The notes under the pieces were generated by a model. It did not search any database. It saw only the letters and a program-made list of their open reading frames with translations, and was not told where the DNA came from. The position numbers and the translations under genes were made by a program. Shown piece after piece: positions 43,523 through 51,497 of a DNA stretch of 64,000 nucleotides (positions within the stretch are counted from its first letter, which is position 1; each line of letters begins with the position of its first letter). This DNA is from Nonomuraea candida (GTDB lineage Bacteria > Actinomycetota > Actinomycetes > Streptosporangiales > Streptosporangiaceae). Location of the stretch: positions 1 through 64,000 of the forward strand of contig NZ_JOAG01000026.1 of the NCBI RefSeq assembly GCF_000725485.1, read 5' to 3'.

Positions 43523-45711
43523 CAGATCCACGTCCTCGGCCGCACGGCGTTGGCCTGGTCGATCAGCGCGTGGCGTTCCTGGCGGGACTCCGCCGCCACC
43601 GCCAGCCTGCGGTAGATGCCCTCCAGCCGCCTGCGCAGCCCCTGCTCGGTGAACGGCGCGCCGGCCAGCCGCACGTCCCTGGGCGGCGGCGGGCTGCTCT
43701 CCAGCCAGGTCAGCGCCCCGTCCAGCACCTCGGCGACGATCAGGTCGCGGCGGCGCGGGTCGAGATCGGCCTGGCTCGTCACCCGCTCGGCCGCGCCCAC
43801 CAGGTCGGCCGGCGCGAGCGCGCTCAGGTCCGCCCGGCGCACCACCGAGGCCGCCAGCGCCACCTGCGCCGCCACCCGGTAGACCGACGTGGCCGGCACC
43901 TCGTCCAGCACGCTCATCCGGCCCGACCTGGCCAGCCCGAAGGCGGCGCTGACGTAGGCGTGGTCGGTGCGCCAGACGACGTCGTACCAGGAGGTCGCGG
44001 GCTTGCCCGCGCATTCCAGGGCGAAGGCCAGCGCCAGCTTGGGCGCCGTCTCGCCGGGCAGCGCCGACAGGCACGCGTCGAACATCGGCACCGCCTCGCC
44101 GGCCCGCCCGGCCGCCAGCGCGTGCACCCCGCGGTACCAGGTGACCCGCCAGTCGCCGGCCAGCTCGCGGTCCAGCTCGTCCAGCGCGACGGGCGCGTCG
44201 GGCGCGCCGGACTCGGCCAGCAGCCTGACCCGCATCAGCCTGGTCTCGGGGGTCTGGGGCAGCGCGGCGAGCTGGTCGATCAGCTCCTTGCCGTCCCTCC
44301 CGACCAGCCCGGCCAGCGCGCCCGCCGCCTGGTCGGAGGGGTCCACCAGCGGCGTCGGCAGCGCTCGCGCCACCGCGGCCGGGTCGAGCGGCGGGAACAC
44401 CTCGCCGCCGTCCTCCGACAGCGAGGTGCCGACCGCCGCGCGCTCGGGCCCGAACAACGTCGACAGCGCCGGGTACGGCACCCCTTCCTCCAGTGCGCTG
44501 ACCTCGCGCAGCACGCCGACGAGCTGCTCCTCCATCTCCCACGCGCTCTGGAACCTGGCGGCCGGGTCGGGCGCGGTCGCCTTGCGCAGCAGCCGGGTGA
44601 ACGAGGGGTGCCCGCAGTCGTCCGGCAGCGGGTTGGCCACGCCGCCCGTCGCCGGGCTCCACCCCGGGATCGCCAGCGCGGCCAGCGTCCTGGCGACCGT
44701 GTAGAGGTCGGAGGGCACCGACGACGGCCGGCGGTCCAGCTCGGGGGCGTGGTAGCCGGGCGTGACCCACGACGAGCCCACCGGCGAGCCGAACGGCTGC
44801 ACCGCGCCCAGGTCGATGAGCTTGAGCCGCCTGCCGACCCTGATCACGTTCGCCGGCTTGAGGTCGCAGTAGGCCAGGTTGTTCTCGTGCAGGTAGCCGA
44901 ACGCGTGCAGGATCTCCCGGCCGTACATCAGCGCCTCGCGCAGCGGCAGCGGGCCCTGGCGGCGCAGCTCGTGCAGCGACTGGCCGCCGACGTACTCCAT
45001 GACGATGTAGCCGAGCCCGGCCGAGCGCTGGAAGTTGAAGATCTTGACGATGTTGGGGTGGTCGACCGCGGTCAGGAACCTCCGCTCGGCCTCCGCCGCC
45101 GCCAGCGCCTCCGGATCCATGGTGTTGAGCAGGCCCTTGAGCACCACCCACCGGCCGTCGAGGTTCTCGTCGGAGGCCAGGTAGATCCAGCCGAGCCCGC
45201 CGTGCGCCAGGCACCCCAGCACCCGGTACTGCCCCGCGACCAGGTCGTCCTTGCCCAGCTTCGGGGTGAAGGAGAACTGGGTACGGCAGTGCGGGCAGAA
45301 CCCGTCCGTCAGCCCCGGCCGCCCCTCGCGGGAGCGGCCCACCGGCTTCTCGCAGTCGGGGTTGGCGCAGAACCGCTTCCTCTCCGGCACCTGCGGATCG
45401 GCCAGCACGGCGGTCGCCGGGTCGCGGTAGGGCACGGAGGGCAGGTCGGCGATGGTGGCCAGCACGCCGGCCCGCGACCGGCCGCTGCTCGAAGGGCCGC
45501 TCATCGACCTGCTCACGGGCTGGGTCCGCAACGGCACCGACGACGCTGACGCCGACGCCGGCCGTGACGCCGGGGCCGACTGGGATGCGGACTGGGACGC
45601 CGATGGCGTGACGGCCGAGGGCAGGGGAGGAGAGCTCTCGGCGTGGCCGCAGAGGTCGCAGTAGCCGTCCTCGATCGTTCCCGTGCAGCCGGGCTGCGCG
45701 CAGCGGGTCAT
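43522..45711 (-). CDS. pknG: PknG-like serine/threonine protein kinase
   Basis: A 729-aa soluble kinase with PknG architecture. It has an N-terminal zinc ribbon (CAQPGCTGTIEDGYCDLCG), a low-complexity Ser/Ala/Pro linker, a rubredoxin-like CANPDC..CPHC pair at about residues 113-145, a kinase domain (Gly loop LAHGGLGWIYLA, VVLKGLLN, catalytic loop YCDLKPANVI without the usual HRD, LIDLGAVQ), and a C-terminal helical TPR region of about 300 residues. In Mycobacterium and Corynebacterium PknG senses amino acids through GlnX/GlnH and phosphorylates an FHA regulator of the TCA cycle. Its start overlaps the coiled-coil gene stop (ATGA). Gene order here adds a phosphatase, VWA and FHA protein. Confidence 0.92.
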   Translation of the reverse strand: MTRCAQPGCTGTIEDGYCDLCGHAESSPPLPSAVTPSASQSASQSAPASRPASASASSVPLRTQPVSRSMSGPSSSGRSRAGVLATIADLPSVPYRDPATAVLADPQVPERKRFCANPDCEKPVGRSREGRPGLTDGFCPHCRTQFSFTPKLGKDDLVAGQYRVLGCLAHGGLGWIYLASDENLDGRWVVLKGLLNTMDPEALAAAEAERRFLTAVDHPNIVKIFNFQRSAGLGYIVMEYVGGQSLHELRRQGPLPLREALMYGREILHAFGYLHENNLAYCDLKPANVIRVGRRLKLIDLGAVQPFGSPVGSSWVTPGYHAPELDRRPSSVPSDLYTVARTLAALAIPGWSPATGGVANPLPDDCGHPSFTRLLRKATAPDPAARFQSAWEMEEQLVGVLREVSALEEGVPYPALSTLFGPERAAVGTSLSEDGGEVFPPLDPAAVARALPTPLVDPSDQAAGALAGLVGRDGKELIDQLAALPQTPETRLMRVRLLAESGAPDAPVALDELDRELAGDWRVTWYRGVHALAAGRAGEAVPMFDACLSALPGETAPKLALAFALECAGKPATSWYDVVWRTDHAYVSAAFGLARSGRMSVLDEVPATSVYRVAAQVALAASVVRRADLSALAPADLVGAAERVTSQADLDPRRRDLIVAEVLDGALTWLESSPPPPRDVRLAGAPFTEQGLRRRLEGIYRRLAVAAESRQERHALIDQANAVRPRTWI

Positions 45712-46892
45712 GCCTTACCTCCGGAGATCGCGCGCTGGTAGGTCTCGACGGCCGCCGCCGCCCTCGTCAGGTCGCAGGGGGCGCTCCACAGCAGCGTGCG
45801 CGCCCGTTCGTACAGCTCGCCGGTGGCCGGGTCCTCGGCCAGGCCCTTGCGCACCGCCATCGCCTGGCAGGCGCCGAGCCGGCCGCGCAGCTCGTCCCGC
45901 CTGCCGACCAGGCCGTACAGCGCCTTGGCCGTGGCGCGCGCCTGCTCGGCCGCCCGGCGGGTCTCCTCCTCCAGGGCCGCCAGCCGCCTGGCGCGCACCA
46001 CCCAGGGGTCGGCGGAGGCGTCCAGGCCGGCGAGGCCGGCGCTCAGCTCCTCGACCCTGCCGCGCGGCTGCGCCTGCGGCGGCAGGGCGATCTTGACGAC
46101 GACCGCGCCGTGCGCCAGCCGGGCCTCGCTCTCGGCCGCCCGCACCAGATCCAGCGCGGCCACCAGGTTCTCGCGGCGCCTGGCGTACTCGCCTTTGACC
46201 ACGACCGCCAGCTCGGCCTCCGCGCGCAGGCCGGACAGCAGGCGGGCCAGGCGGTCGAGGTCCTGCTCGGCGGAGGGGCCCAGCGGGTCCTCCACGACCG
46301 CCGCGCGCAGGCGTCTCAGCTCCGACTCCGGCCCGGCCAGATCGGCGGCCTCGCCCAGCTCGCGCTCCAGCTCCCTGACCCGGCGCAGGTCGGCGTCGGC
46401 CTCGTCGAGGCGGGGCAGCACGGTGTTCCAGACGGCGTCGATGTCGTTGAGCGCCGCCGTGACCTCGCGGAAGGCGGCGTCCATCCGCGCCACCGTCGCG
46501 TCGAGCGTCAGCCGTTCGTCGGAGCGCGGCAGCAGCGAGCGCTGCTCGACCGGTGCGACGGCGGCCGGTAACACCACCGACGGGCCCATGAGCAACTCCG
46601 TGATCCGGGCGAGCTGCTCCGCGCCGAGCCTGCCGCGCGCCGCCCTGACCTGCTCGGCGTCACGCAGCACGGCCCGGTAGGCGTCGTTCAGCGCCCACAG
46701 CGCCGCCAGCGACTCCTGCGCCGCCGCCCACCGCAGCCGGGTCGCCCCGCGTAAGGAGGCGCCCTTCAGCAGCCGGTAGGTGGTGTGGGATTCGAGGTCG
46801 AGCAGGTCGCCGGAGATGCGGTCGCGCTCGTCCGCGCGCGAGCGTAACGCGTGCTCCGCGCCCTCCCTGCTCATTGGTGGTCCCAGGCTCAT
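45708..46892 (-). CDS. coiled-coil protein at head of PknG operon
   Basis: A 394-aa, mostly helical protein rich in Arg, Glu, Ala and Leu (RRVRELERELGEAADL, EEETRRAAEQARATAKAL). No signal peptide or membrane helix is evident, and no known domain is recognised. The ATG at 46892 has GGGGAG upstream and gives MSLGPPMSREGAEHAL. The stop overlaps pknG (ATGA), so it is the first gene of the seven-gene operon. It could be a scaffold or substrate of the kinase; this is a guess from context only. On its minus-strand upstream side TATAAC lies at 46927-46932, a possible -10 element. Confidence 0.7.
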   Translation of the reverse strand: MSLGPPMSREGAEHALRSRADERDRISGDLLDLESHTTYRLLKGASLRGATRLRWAAAQESLAALWALNDAYRAVLRDAEQVRAARGRLGAEQLARITELLMGPSVVLPAAVAPVEQRSLLPRSDERLTLDATVARMDAAFREVTAALNDIDAVWNTVLPRLDEADADLRRVRELERELGEAADLAGPESELRRLRAAVVEDPLGPSAEQDLDRLARLLSGLRAEAELAVVVKGEYARRRENLVAALDLVRAAESEARLAHGAVVVKIALPPQAQPRGRVEELSAGLAGLDASADPWVVRARRLAALEEETRRAAEQARATAKALYGLVGRRDELRGRLGACQAMAVRKGLAEDPATGELYERARTLLWSAPCDLTRAAAAVETYQRAISGGKA

Positions 46893-46926
46893 CACGCTCC
46901 CCGTGAGGAGGCCCCCCGACACCCCG

Positions 46927-46954
46927 GTTATACCTCCCGAACGGAGGGTCTCCG
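46927..46954 (-). promoter_or_regulatory. candidate promoter/inverted repeat of PknG operon
   Basis: TATAAC (minus strand, 46927-46932) lies 34 bases before the first ATG. A CGGAG-GGT-CTCCG inverted repeat (46942-46954) sits where a -35 region would be. No TTGACA-like -35 is visible. Confidence 0.35.
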
Positions 46955-47052
46955 GGGTTTGGTTCCTTTGGCTCGGGGTGGCCCCTGACTTGTCCCTGAT
47001 TCAACCCCGGATCGCCTGCAATCCGCTTAACGATCTCTTAGCGTTTCAGGAC

Positions 47053-47211
47053 ATGGGACGAATTCTTCTGATCGTCGCGGCCGTCGTCGCCGCGCTCCTG
47101 CTGCTCGGCCCCCTCGTGGGCTTCGCCCTCTCGCTGCTCAAGTGGGCTCTCGTCATCGGCGCCGTGGTGCTGGGCGTCGCCTTCCTGTCGAAGTGGCTCA
47201 AGAGGACATAG
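47053..47211 (+). CDS. 52-aa membrane protein
   Basis: MGRILLIVAAVVAALLLLGP... is almost entirely hydrophobic, with two helices split by LSLLKWAL and a basic end SKWLKRT. It is expected to span the membrane twice. The ATG at 47053 is preceded by CAGGA. A longer upstream frame is unlikely, since its composition is shifted and it crosses the divergent promoter. It has no recognised family. Confidence 0.6.
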   Translation: MGRILLIVAAVVAALLLLGPLVGFALSLLKWALVIGAVVLGVAFLSKWLKRT

Positions 47212-47243
47212 CTTCTTGATACTTCCCCAGTCATAGTTGAGTG

Positions 47244-48518
47244 ATGGAGGCGCGGCCCGCGGTCGACGACGTCGCGCTCGGGCGCGAGGCACTCGCCGTG
47301 CTCGAGGCGAACTGGACGGGCACTGGCACCGTGCCCGCGCCAGGGCTGTACCCACACCAATGGAGCTGGGACTCCGCGTTCGTCGTCATCGGCCTGGCCA
47401 GGCACCGGCCGGACCGGGCCCGCGACGAGCTGCTCAGCCTGCTGCGGGGGCAGTGGGCGACCGGCATGGTGCCGCACATCGTCTTCCACACCCGCGAGGC
47501 GTACTTCCCCGGACCGTCCGTGTGGCGGTCGCAGGAGCACGACGCCGCGCCGCGGGTGCTCACCTCGGGGCTCACCGCGCCGCCGCTGCACGCGCTGGCG
47601 CTGTGGTGGCTCTACCGGCACACCGGGGACGCCGCGTTCGTCAGGAAGGCGTACCCGGCGCTGGCGGCCCAGCACGACTACCTCGCCACGGCGCGCGACC
47701 TCGGGGGCGCCGGGCTGGCGGCGATCGTGCACCCGTGGGAGTCGGGCATGGACGACAGCCCGGCCTGGGACGCGGCCCTCGACGCGCTGCCGACGATCAG
47801 GTACGGCTACCGCAACGTCGAGCTGGACGAGCGCCACCCCGGCAGCGACCACGACCGCTACGTCTGGCTGGCCATGCGCTACCGCGACGCCGGATACAGC
47901 GCCGGCTACCTGCGCGACGAGCATCCGTTCGCGATCGAGGACCCCATGTTCAACGGGATCTGGCTGGCCTCCTGCCAGGCCATGGCCGAGCTGGCCCCGC
48001 TGGCGGGCGCCGACCCCGTGCCCCATGCCGAGCAGGCCGAACGGCTCAGGCAGGCCATGATCGACCGGCTGTGGGACGGCTGCTACTACGCCAGGGACCT
48101 GCGTACCGACCGGCTGATCAAGGTCTGCACGGTCGGCGCGTTCGGGCCACTGCTCGACCCCGGCCTGCCCGCCGACCGGCTCCAGGCCGCCGTGGAGATG
48201 CTGGAGTCGGCCAGGTTCATGGGGGCCACCGGCTACCCGGTGCCGAGCTGCGAGATCCGCGCCAGCCAGTTCGACCGCACGCGTTACTGGCGCGGCCCCT
48301 CCTGGGTGAACACCAACTGGCTGCTGCGCAGGGCCGCCGCCGTGCACTCGCTCGACCATCTCGGCCGGCAGCTCACCAACGGCACCCTGCGGCTGGTGCG
48401 GCAGGCCGGCTTCCGGGAGTGCTTCGACCCCTTCGACGGCAGCGGGCGCGGCTGCCGGGACTTCTCATGGAGCGCGGCGCTCACCCTGGATCTGCTCGCC
48501 GATACCGTGGAGGAATGA
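47244..48518 (+). CDS. (alpha/alpha)6-barrel glycoside hydrolase, GH63/MGH-like
   Basis: A 424-aa cytoplasmic enzyme without signal peptide. Conserved segments include YPHQWSWDSAFVV, IVHPWESGMDDSPAWD, EDPMFNGIWLASCQAM, and RYWRGPSWVNTNWLL. The W-x-W-D and WESGMDNSP motifs with acidic residues are typical of GH63-like glucosidases and mannosylglycerate hydrolases. It likely hydrolyses an alpha-glycoside such as mannosyl- or glucosylglycerate or a trehalose-like solute; the exact sugar is unresolved. ATG 47244 is chosen over the adjacent GTG 47241. The stop overlaps the next gene. Confidence 0.78.
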   Translation: MEARPAVDDVALGREALAVLEANWTGTGTVPAPGLYPHQWSWDSAFVVIGLARHRPDRARDELLSLLRGQWATGMVPHIVFHTREAYFPGPSVWRSQEHDAAPRVLTSGLTAPPLHALALWWLYRHTGDAAFVRKAYPALAAQHDYLATARDLGGAGLAAIVHPWESGMDDSPAWDAALDALPTIRYGYRNVELDERHPGSDHDRYVWLAMRYRDAGYSAGYLRDEHPFAIEDPMFNGIWLASCQAMAELAPLAGADPVPHAEQAERLRQAMIDRLWDGCYYARDLRTDRLIKVCTVGAFGPLLDPGLPADRLQAAVEMLESARFMGATGYPVPSCEIRASQFDRTRYWRGPSWVNTNWLLRRAAAVHSLDHLGRQLTNGTLRLVRQAGFRECFDPFDGSGRGCRDFSWSAALTLDLLADTVEE

Positions 48519-48988
48519 GCCTCTTCCGCCGCCTGCCCGCCGACGTACGCAAGTCCTTGAAGACCGAGGAGGGCGAGCGGGTGCTGACCTTCGCCCGCAC
48601 CGACGCCGGTCACGTGGTGGCGACGAACCTCGCCCTCTACCTGACGGACGGCACGCGGGTGCCGTACGAAGAGGTCGACAAGGCGTCATGGGACGAGGAG
48701 GGAGTGCGCCTGCTCACCATGGACGGCGTGCGCCACTTCGAGCGGATCGCCGAGCCGCGCCTGCTGCCCGAGACCCTGCGCGAGCGCGTCAACTCCACCA
48801 TCGTGGTGAACAAGCACGTCAACCTGCCGGGCAGGGGCGGCGTGCGGCTGGTGGCCCGGCGGCGGCCCGGCGGCGAGGTGCTCGGGTGGACGTTCGTCTT
48901 CGACGACGGGCTCGACCCGACCGACCCCGGCCTCCGCGCCCAGGCCGAACAGGCCCTGGAAGGGGTGCGCCGGAGCATGGGCGTCTGA
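48515..48988 (+). CDS. hypothetical protein coupled to glycoside hydrolase
   Basis: A 157-aa soluble protein, FRRLPADVRKSLKTEEGERVL then beta-strand-rich LTFARTDAGHVVATNLALYL, VPYEEVDKASWDEE and GWTFVFDDGLDPTDPG. The pattern recalls small PH-like or SRPBCC-adjacent actinobacterial proteins, but I cannot name the family. Its ATG overlaps the glycoside hydrolase stop (ATGA), so the two are translated together. Confidence 0.7.
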   Translation: MSLFRRLPADVRKSLKTEEGERVLTFARTDAGHVVATNLALYLTDGTRVPYEEVDKASWDEEGVRLLTMDGVRHFERIAEPRLLPETLRERVNSTIVVNKHVNLPGRGGVRLVARRRPGGEVLGWTFVFDDGLDPTDPGLRAQAEQALEGVRRSMGV

Positions 48989-48994
48989 CCACGC

Positions 48995-49145
48995 CCGTGA
49001 GGGGTGCGGCCGGCGCGTGACCGCCCTGCGGGGGCCTGCGTGGGCACGTGACCTGCCCGTGAGGCACGCGACTGCCCGTGGGGGGTGGGGGGTGCGGCAT
49101 GGGCGTGGAACGAGGCCCTGGGGGGTGCGGTACGGGCGTGTGAAG
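48995..49145. repeat. degenerate CCGTGAGGGGTGCGG-type repeats
   Basis: Variants of CCGTGAGGGGTGCGGC recur four to five times with irregular spacing between the hypothetical gene and the minus-strand YtxH-like gene. No gene is apparent. Confidence 0.4.
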
Positions 49146-49189
49146 TGCCCCACACTCAGGCCCATCGCCGGGCTGATTCCTGGCGTGGG

Positions 49190-49507
49190 TCAGTAGGGAA
49201 TGCCGCTTTCGCGGGCCTTCTGGTCCACGTCCTCCTTACCGGGCCAGCCGGTGCCGGTCTCGGGCTTGTGGCCGTCGTCGCTGAGGAACGGGATGCGCTG
49301 CTGCAGCGTGCCCCCCACCTTCGACCTGGCCATCCCCGCGACCTTCGACGCCTGCGCCCCGACGATCCCGGCCACTTCCTGCACCCGTGGATTGTCGGCG
49401 ACGCGTTGCGCCGTCCGCTTGATCTGTTCGTACCGTTCCCGTCCGGCCCGGCTGCCCAGCACGTAACCGACGGCCAGACCAACGGCGAATGTCATCCGAT
49501 AACGCAT
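49190..49507 (-). CDS. YtxH-like small membrane-anchored protein
   Basis: A 105-aa protein with one N-terminal hydrophobic segment (MTFAVGLAVGYVLGSRAGRERY) followed by a helical, charged stretch (IKRTAQRVADNPRVQEVAG) and a polar tail. The GYVLGSRAGRERYEQI motif is common in actinobacterial YtxH/DUF-type stress proteins. GGAGGTGC precedes the ATG at 49507. Function unknown. Confidence 0.7.
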   Translation of the reverse strand: MRYRMTFAVGLAVGYVLGSRAGRERYEQIKRTAQRVADNPRVQEVAGIVGAQASKVAGMARSKVGGTLQQRIPFLSDDGHKPETGTGWPGKEDVDQKARESGIPY

Positions 49508-49634
49508 TTTGCACCTCCGCTGTCTCCGGGCCTACCCCGCTTGCGATGCGACACGCACTCCCGGAGTGCGCTAATCTATTCCTGCGCACGACGGAGGGGC
49601 CCAACGGCCCCGACGAAGTGGGCAAACAGTTCGA

Positions 49635-49706
49635 TCCCGCGTAGCTCAACGGCAGAGCAGCCGGCTGTTAACCGGCAGGTTATAGGTTCGAGTCCTATCG
49701 CGGGAG
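49635..49706 (+). tRNA. tRNA-Asn (GUU)
   Basis: A full cloverleaf is visible: acceptor TCCCGCG/CGCGGGA (49635-49641/49699-49705), D-arm TAGCTCAACGGCAGAGC, anticodon stem GCCGG/CCGGC around loop CTGTTAA with anticodon GTT (49667-49669), and a T-arm containing GGTTCGAGTCC. The 3' CCA is not encoded, as is usual in actinobacteria. Confidence 0.95.
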
Positions 49707-49731
49707 CTGCTCTCAAGCAAGAGGTTGGCAG

Positions 49732-49770
49732 CTCAGGCCCTCTCACCGGTAACAGGTGGGAGGGCCTGAG
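49732..49770 (+). terminator. hairpin terminator after tRNA-Asn
   Basis: CTCAGGCCCTCTCACC (49732-49747) pairs with GGTGGGAGGGCCTGAG (49755-49770) with a single mismatch and a 7-base loop, 26 bp after the tRNA. Confidence 0.65.
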
Positions 49771-49925
49771 TCGTTCCAGGAGCCAATAGGGGAGCCACCA
49801 TCCAGTTGGCTTGTCGGTCCCGAACACCGCATCCATGGCTCGCACCGTGGACGATGACGGCCATGCGGATCGCGCGTGCCTACTGGTCAGCGGCCAGGTT
49901 CGGTGGTCAGGTTCGGTGGTCAGGG

Positions 49926-50024
49926 ACGCACCTGCTGCGGGTGTACGGCAAGCTGGGCGTCTCCGACCGCACCTCCGCCGTGCCGGCCGCGCTGGACCTG
50001 GGGCTGGTGCGGCGGCGTACGTGA
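49926..50024 (+). pseudogene. C-terminal remnant of LuxR/NarL response regulator
   Basis: The frame reads THLLRVYGKLGVSDRTSAV then PAALDLGLVRRRT and stop. This is the recognition helix and tail of a NarL-type LuxR HTH domain. The receiver domain and the first HTH helices are missing; the preceding bases are unrelated and include a 13-bp direct repeat (GGTTCGGTGGTCA). The rest of the 530-bp gap 49707-50236 holds the tRNA terminator and no gene. Confidence 0.65.
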
Positions 50025-50236
50025 GGATCGGCCCGGTGGCGCGTCCTTGTTTGCCGTCATATCGCGGAATCGGCAGGACAAGGCGGGCCGGGCGCGGAAG
50101 GATGGGAGGGCCGGTCCGCGGGGCCGGCGCCGCGGGAAGTCGTGGGGCGTGGCGAGGAGAGGGCGCCACCGCCAGGAGACGCCGCCGACCCGGAATCGGC
50201 GGGGTGCTCCGATGACGCAGAAGTGCTGGTCGCCGC

Positions 50237-51367
50237 GTGCCTACCTGGATCAGGTCCCTTCGTCCCTTCGACGCGCCCGCCACCCGGGCGGTGCCCGGGC
50301 GCACCACCGACCTCCGCGAGGCGGAGCGTTTCATCAGGCTCTTCCACGCCGAGAACCCCTCCGCGGGCGGCATGGCCGCCCGCCTGCGCGACGTCGCCCG
50401 TGACGTGGCCCGCTACGGGGCCTACACCCACACGTACGAGGAGCTGCAGTTCGGCGCCAGGGTGGCGTGGCGCAACAGCAGCCGGTGCATCGGCCGGTTG
50501 TACTGGCGCTCGCTCAGGGTCCGCGACCGCAGGGAGGTGGGCACGGCCGAGGGGGTGGCGCTGGAGTGCGTGGCCCACCTGCGCGAGGCCACGGGCGACG
50601 GGAAGATCAGGCCCACCGTCACCGTCCTCCCCCCTGACACCCCCGCCCTGCGCGGCCCCCGGATTCTGAACGACCAGCTCATCCGCTATGCCGGATACCG
50701 CACCGAGCACGGCGTCGTGGGCGATCCGCGCAACGTCGCGCTCACCGAGACCGCGCGGGCGCTGGGCTGGCGCGGCCGGGGCGGCCGGTTCGACGTGCTG
50801 CCCGTCGTCATCCAGCCGGGCCTCGGCCGCCCGCTCCTCGCCAACCTGCCGGGGGACGCCGTGCTGGAGGTGCCGCTGAGGCATCCGGATTACCCGTGGT
50901 TCGAGGAGCTGGGGCTGCGCTGGCACGCCGTACCGGCTATTTCCGACATGTGCCTGGAGATCGGCGGGATCTGCTATCCGTGCGCGCCCTTCAACGGCTG
51001 GTACATGGGCACCGAGATCGGCGCCCGCAACCTGGCGGACGGCGACCGCTACGACCAGCTTCCGATCGTCGCCGAGCGGCTCGGGCTCGACGTCTCCACC
51101 GAGCGGTCCCTGTGGCGCGACCACGCGCTGGTGGAGCTGAACGTGGCGGTGCTGCACTCGTTCGAGGAGGCGGGGGTCACCATGACCGACCACCACACGG
51201 AGTCGCGCCGCTTCCTGACCCACCTGGCCAAGGAGGAGAAGGCGGGACGGGTCTGCCCGGCGGACTGGTCGTGGATCGTGCCGCCGCTCTCGGGCGGCGC
51301 CACCCCCGTCTTCCACCGCTACTACGACACCTCCGTCCTGACCCCCAACTTCGTCCCCCGCCACTGA
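50237..51367 (+). CDS. nos: bacterial nitric oxide synthase oxygenase
   Basis: A 376-aa NOS oxygenase domain, the normal bacterial length. The heme-thiolate Cys84 is in WRNSSRCIGR; the substrate-arginine Glu260 is in GWYMGTEIGARN; LPAISDMCLEIGG-like and DHHTESRRFLTHLAKEE follow, with the pterin-side WSWIVPPLSGG. It oxidises arginine to citrulline and NO using external reductases; no flavodoxin reductase is fused or adjacent. The start (GTG 50237) has no ribosome binding site, so it could lie elsewhere. It is solitary, between a LuxR remnant and a crotonase gene, with no thaxtomin-like cluster. Confidence 0.93.
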   Translation: MPTWIRSLRPFDAPATRAVPGRTTDLREAERFIRLFHAENPSAGGMAARLRDVARDVARYGAYTHTYEELQFGARVAWRNSSRCIGRLYWRSLRVRDRREVGTAEGVALECVAHLREATGDGKIRPTVTVLPPDTPALRGPRILNDQLIRYAGYRTEHGVVGDPRNVALTETARALGWRGRGGRFDVLPVVIQPGLGRPLLANLPGDAVLEVPLRHPDYPWFEELGLRWHAVPAISDMCLEIGGICYPCAPFNGWYMGTEIGARNLADGDRYDQLPIVAERLGLDVSTERSLWRDHALVELNVAVLHSFEEAGVTMTDHHTESRRFLTHLAKEEKAGRVCPADWSWIVPPLSGGATPVFHRYYDTSVLTPNFVPRH

Positions 51368-51475
51368 CCCGTCCCCTCGCGGTCGGCCGGCCAGCTCGCC
51401 ACCGGCCGGCCAACTCGCCGCCGGCGCGCCGTCCGGGGCGGGCGCGTCCTCCGCTGATCCTTGCCTTTCCCCGCT

Positions 51476-51488
51476 AGAACATGGTTCT
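51476..51488. promoter_or_regulatory. AGAAC-N3-GTTCT palindrome before crotonase gene
   Basis: AGAAC-ATG-GTTCT is a perfect odd palindrome ending ten bases before the ATG. It could be a TetR-type operator for fatty-acyl genes; the assignment is speculative. Confidence 0.4.
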
Positions 51489-51497
51489 GTTGGGGGC

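Noticed and set aside
42608..45214. Apparent 868-aa protein combining PknG-overlap sequence with PP2C
   Set aside because: The first two-thirds is the wrong frame of pknG; the TGATG overlap at 43522 marks the true PP2C start.
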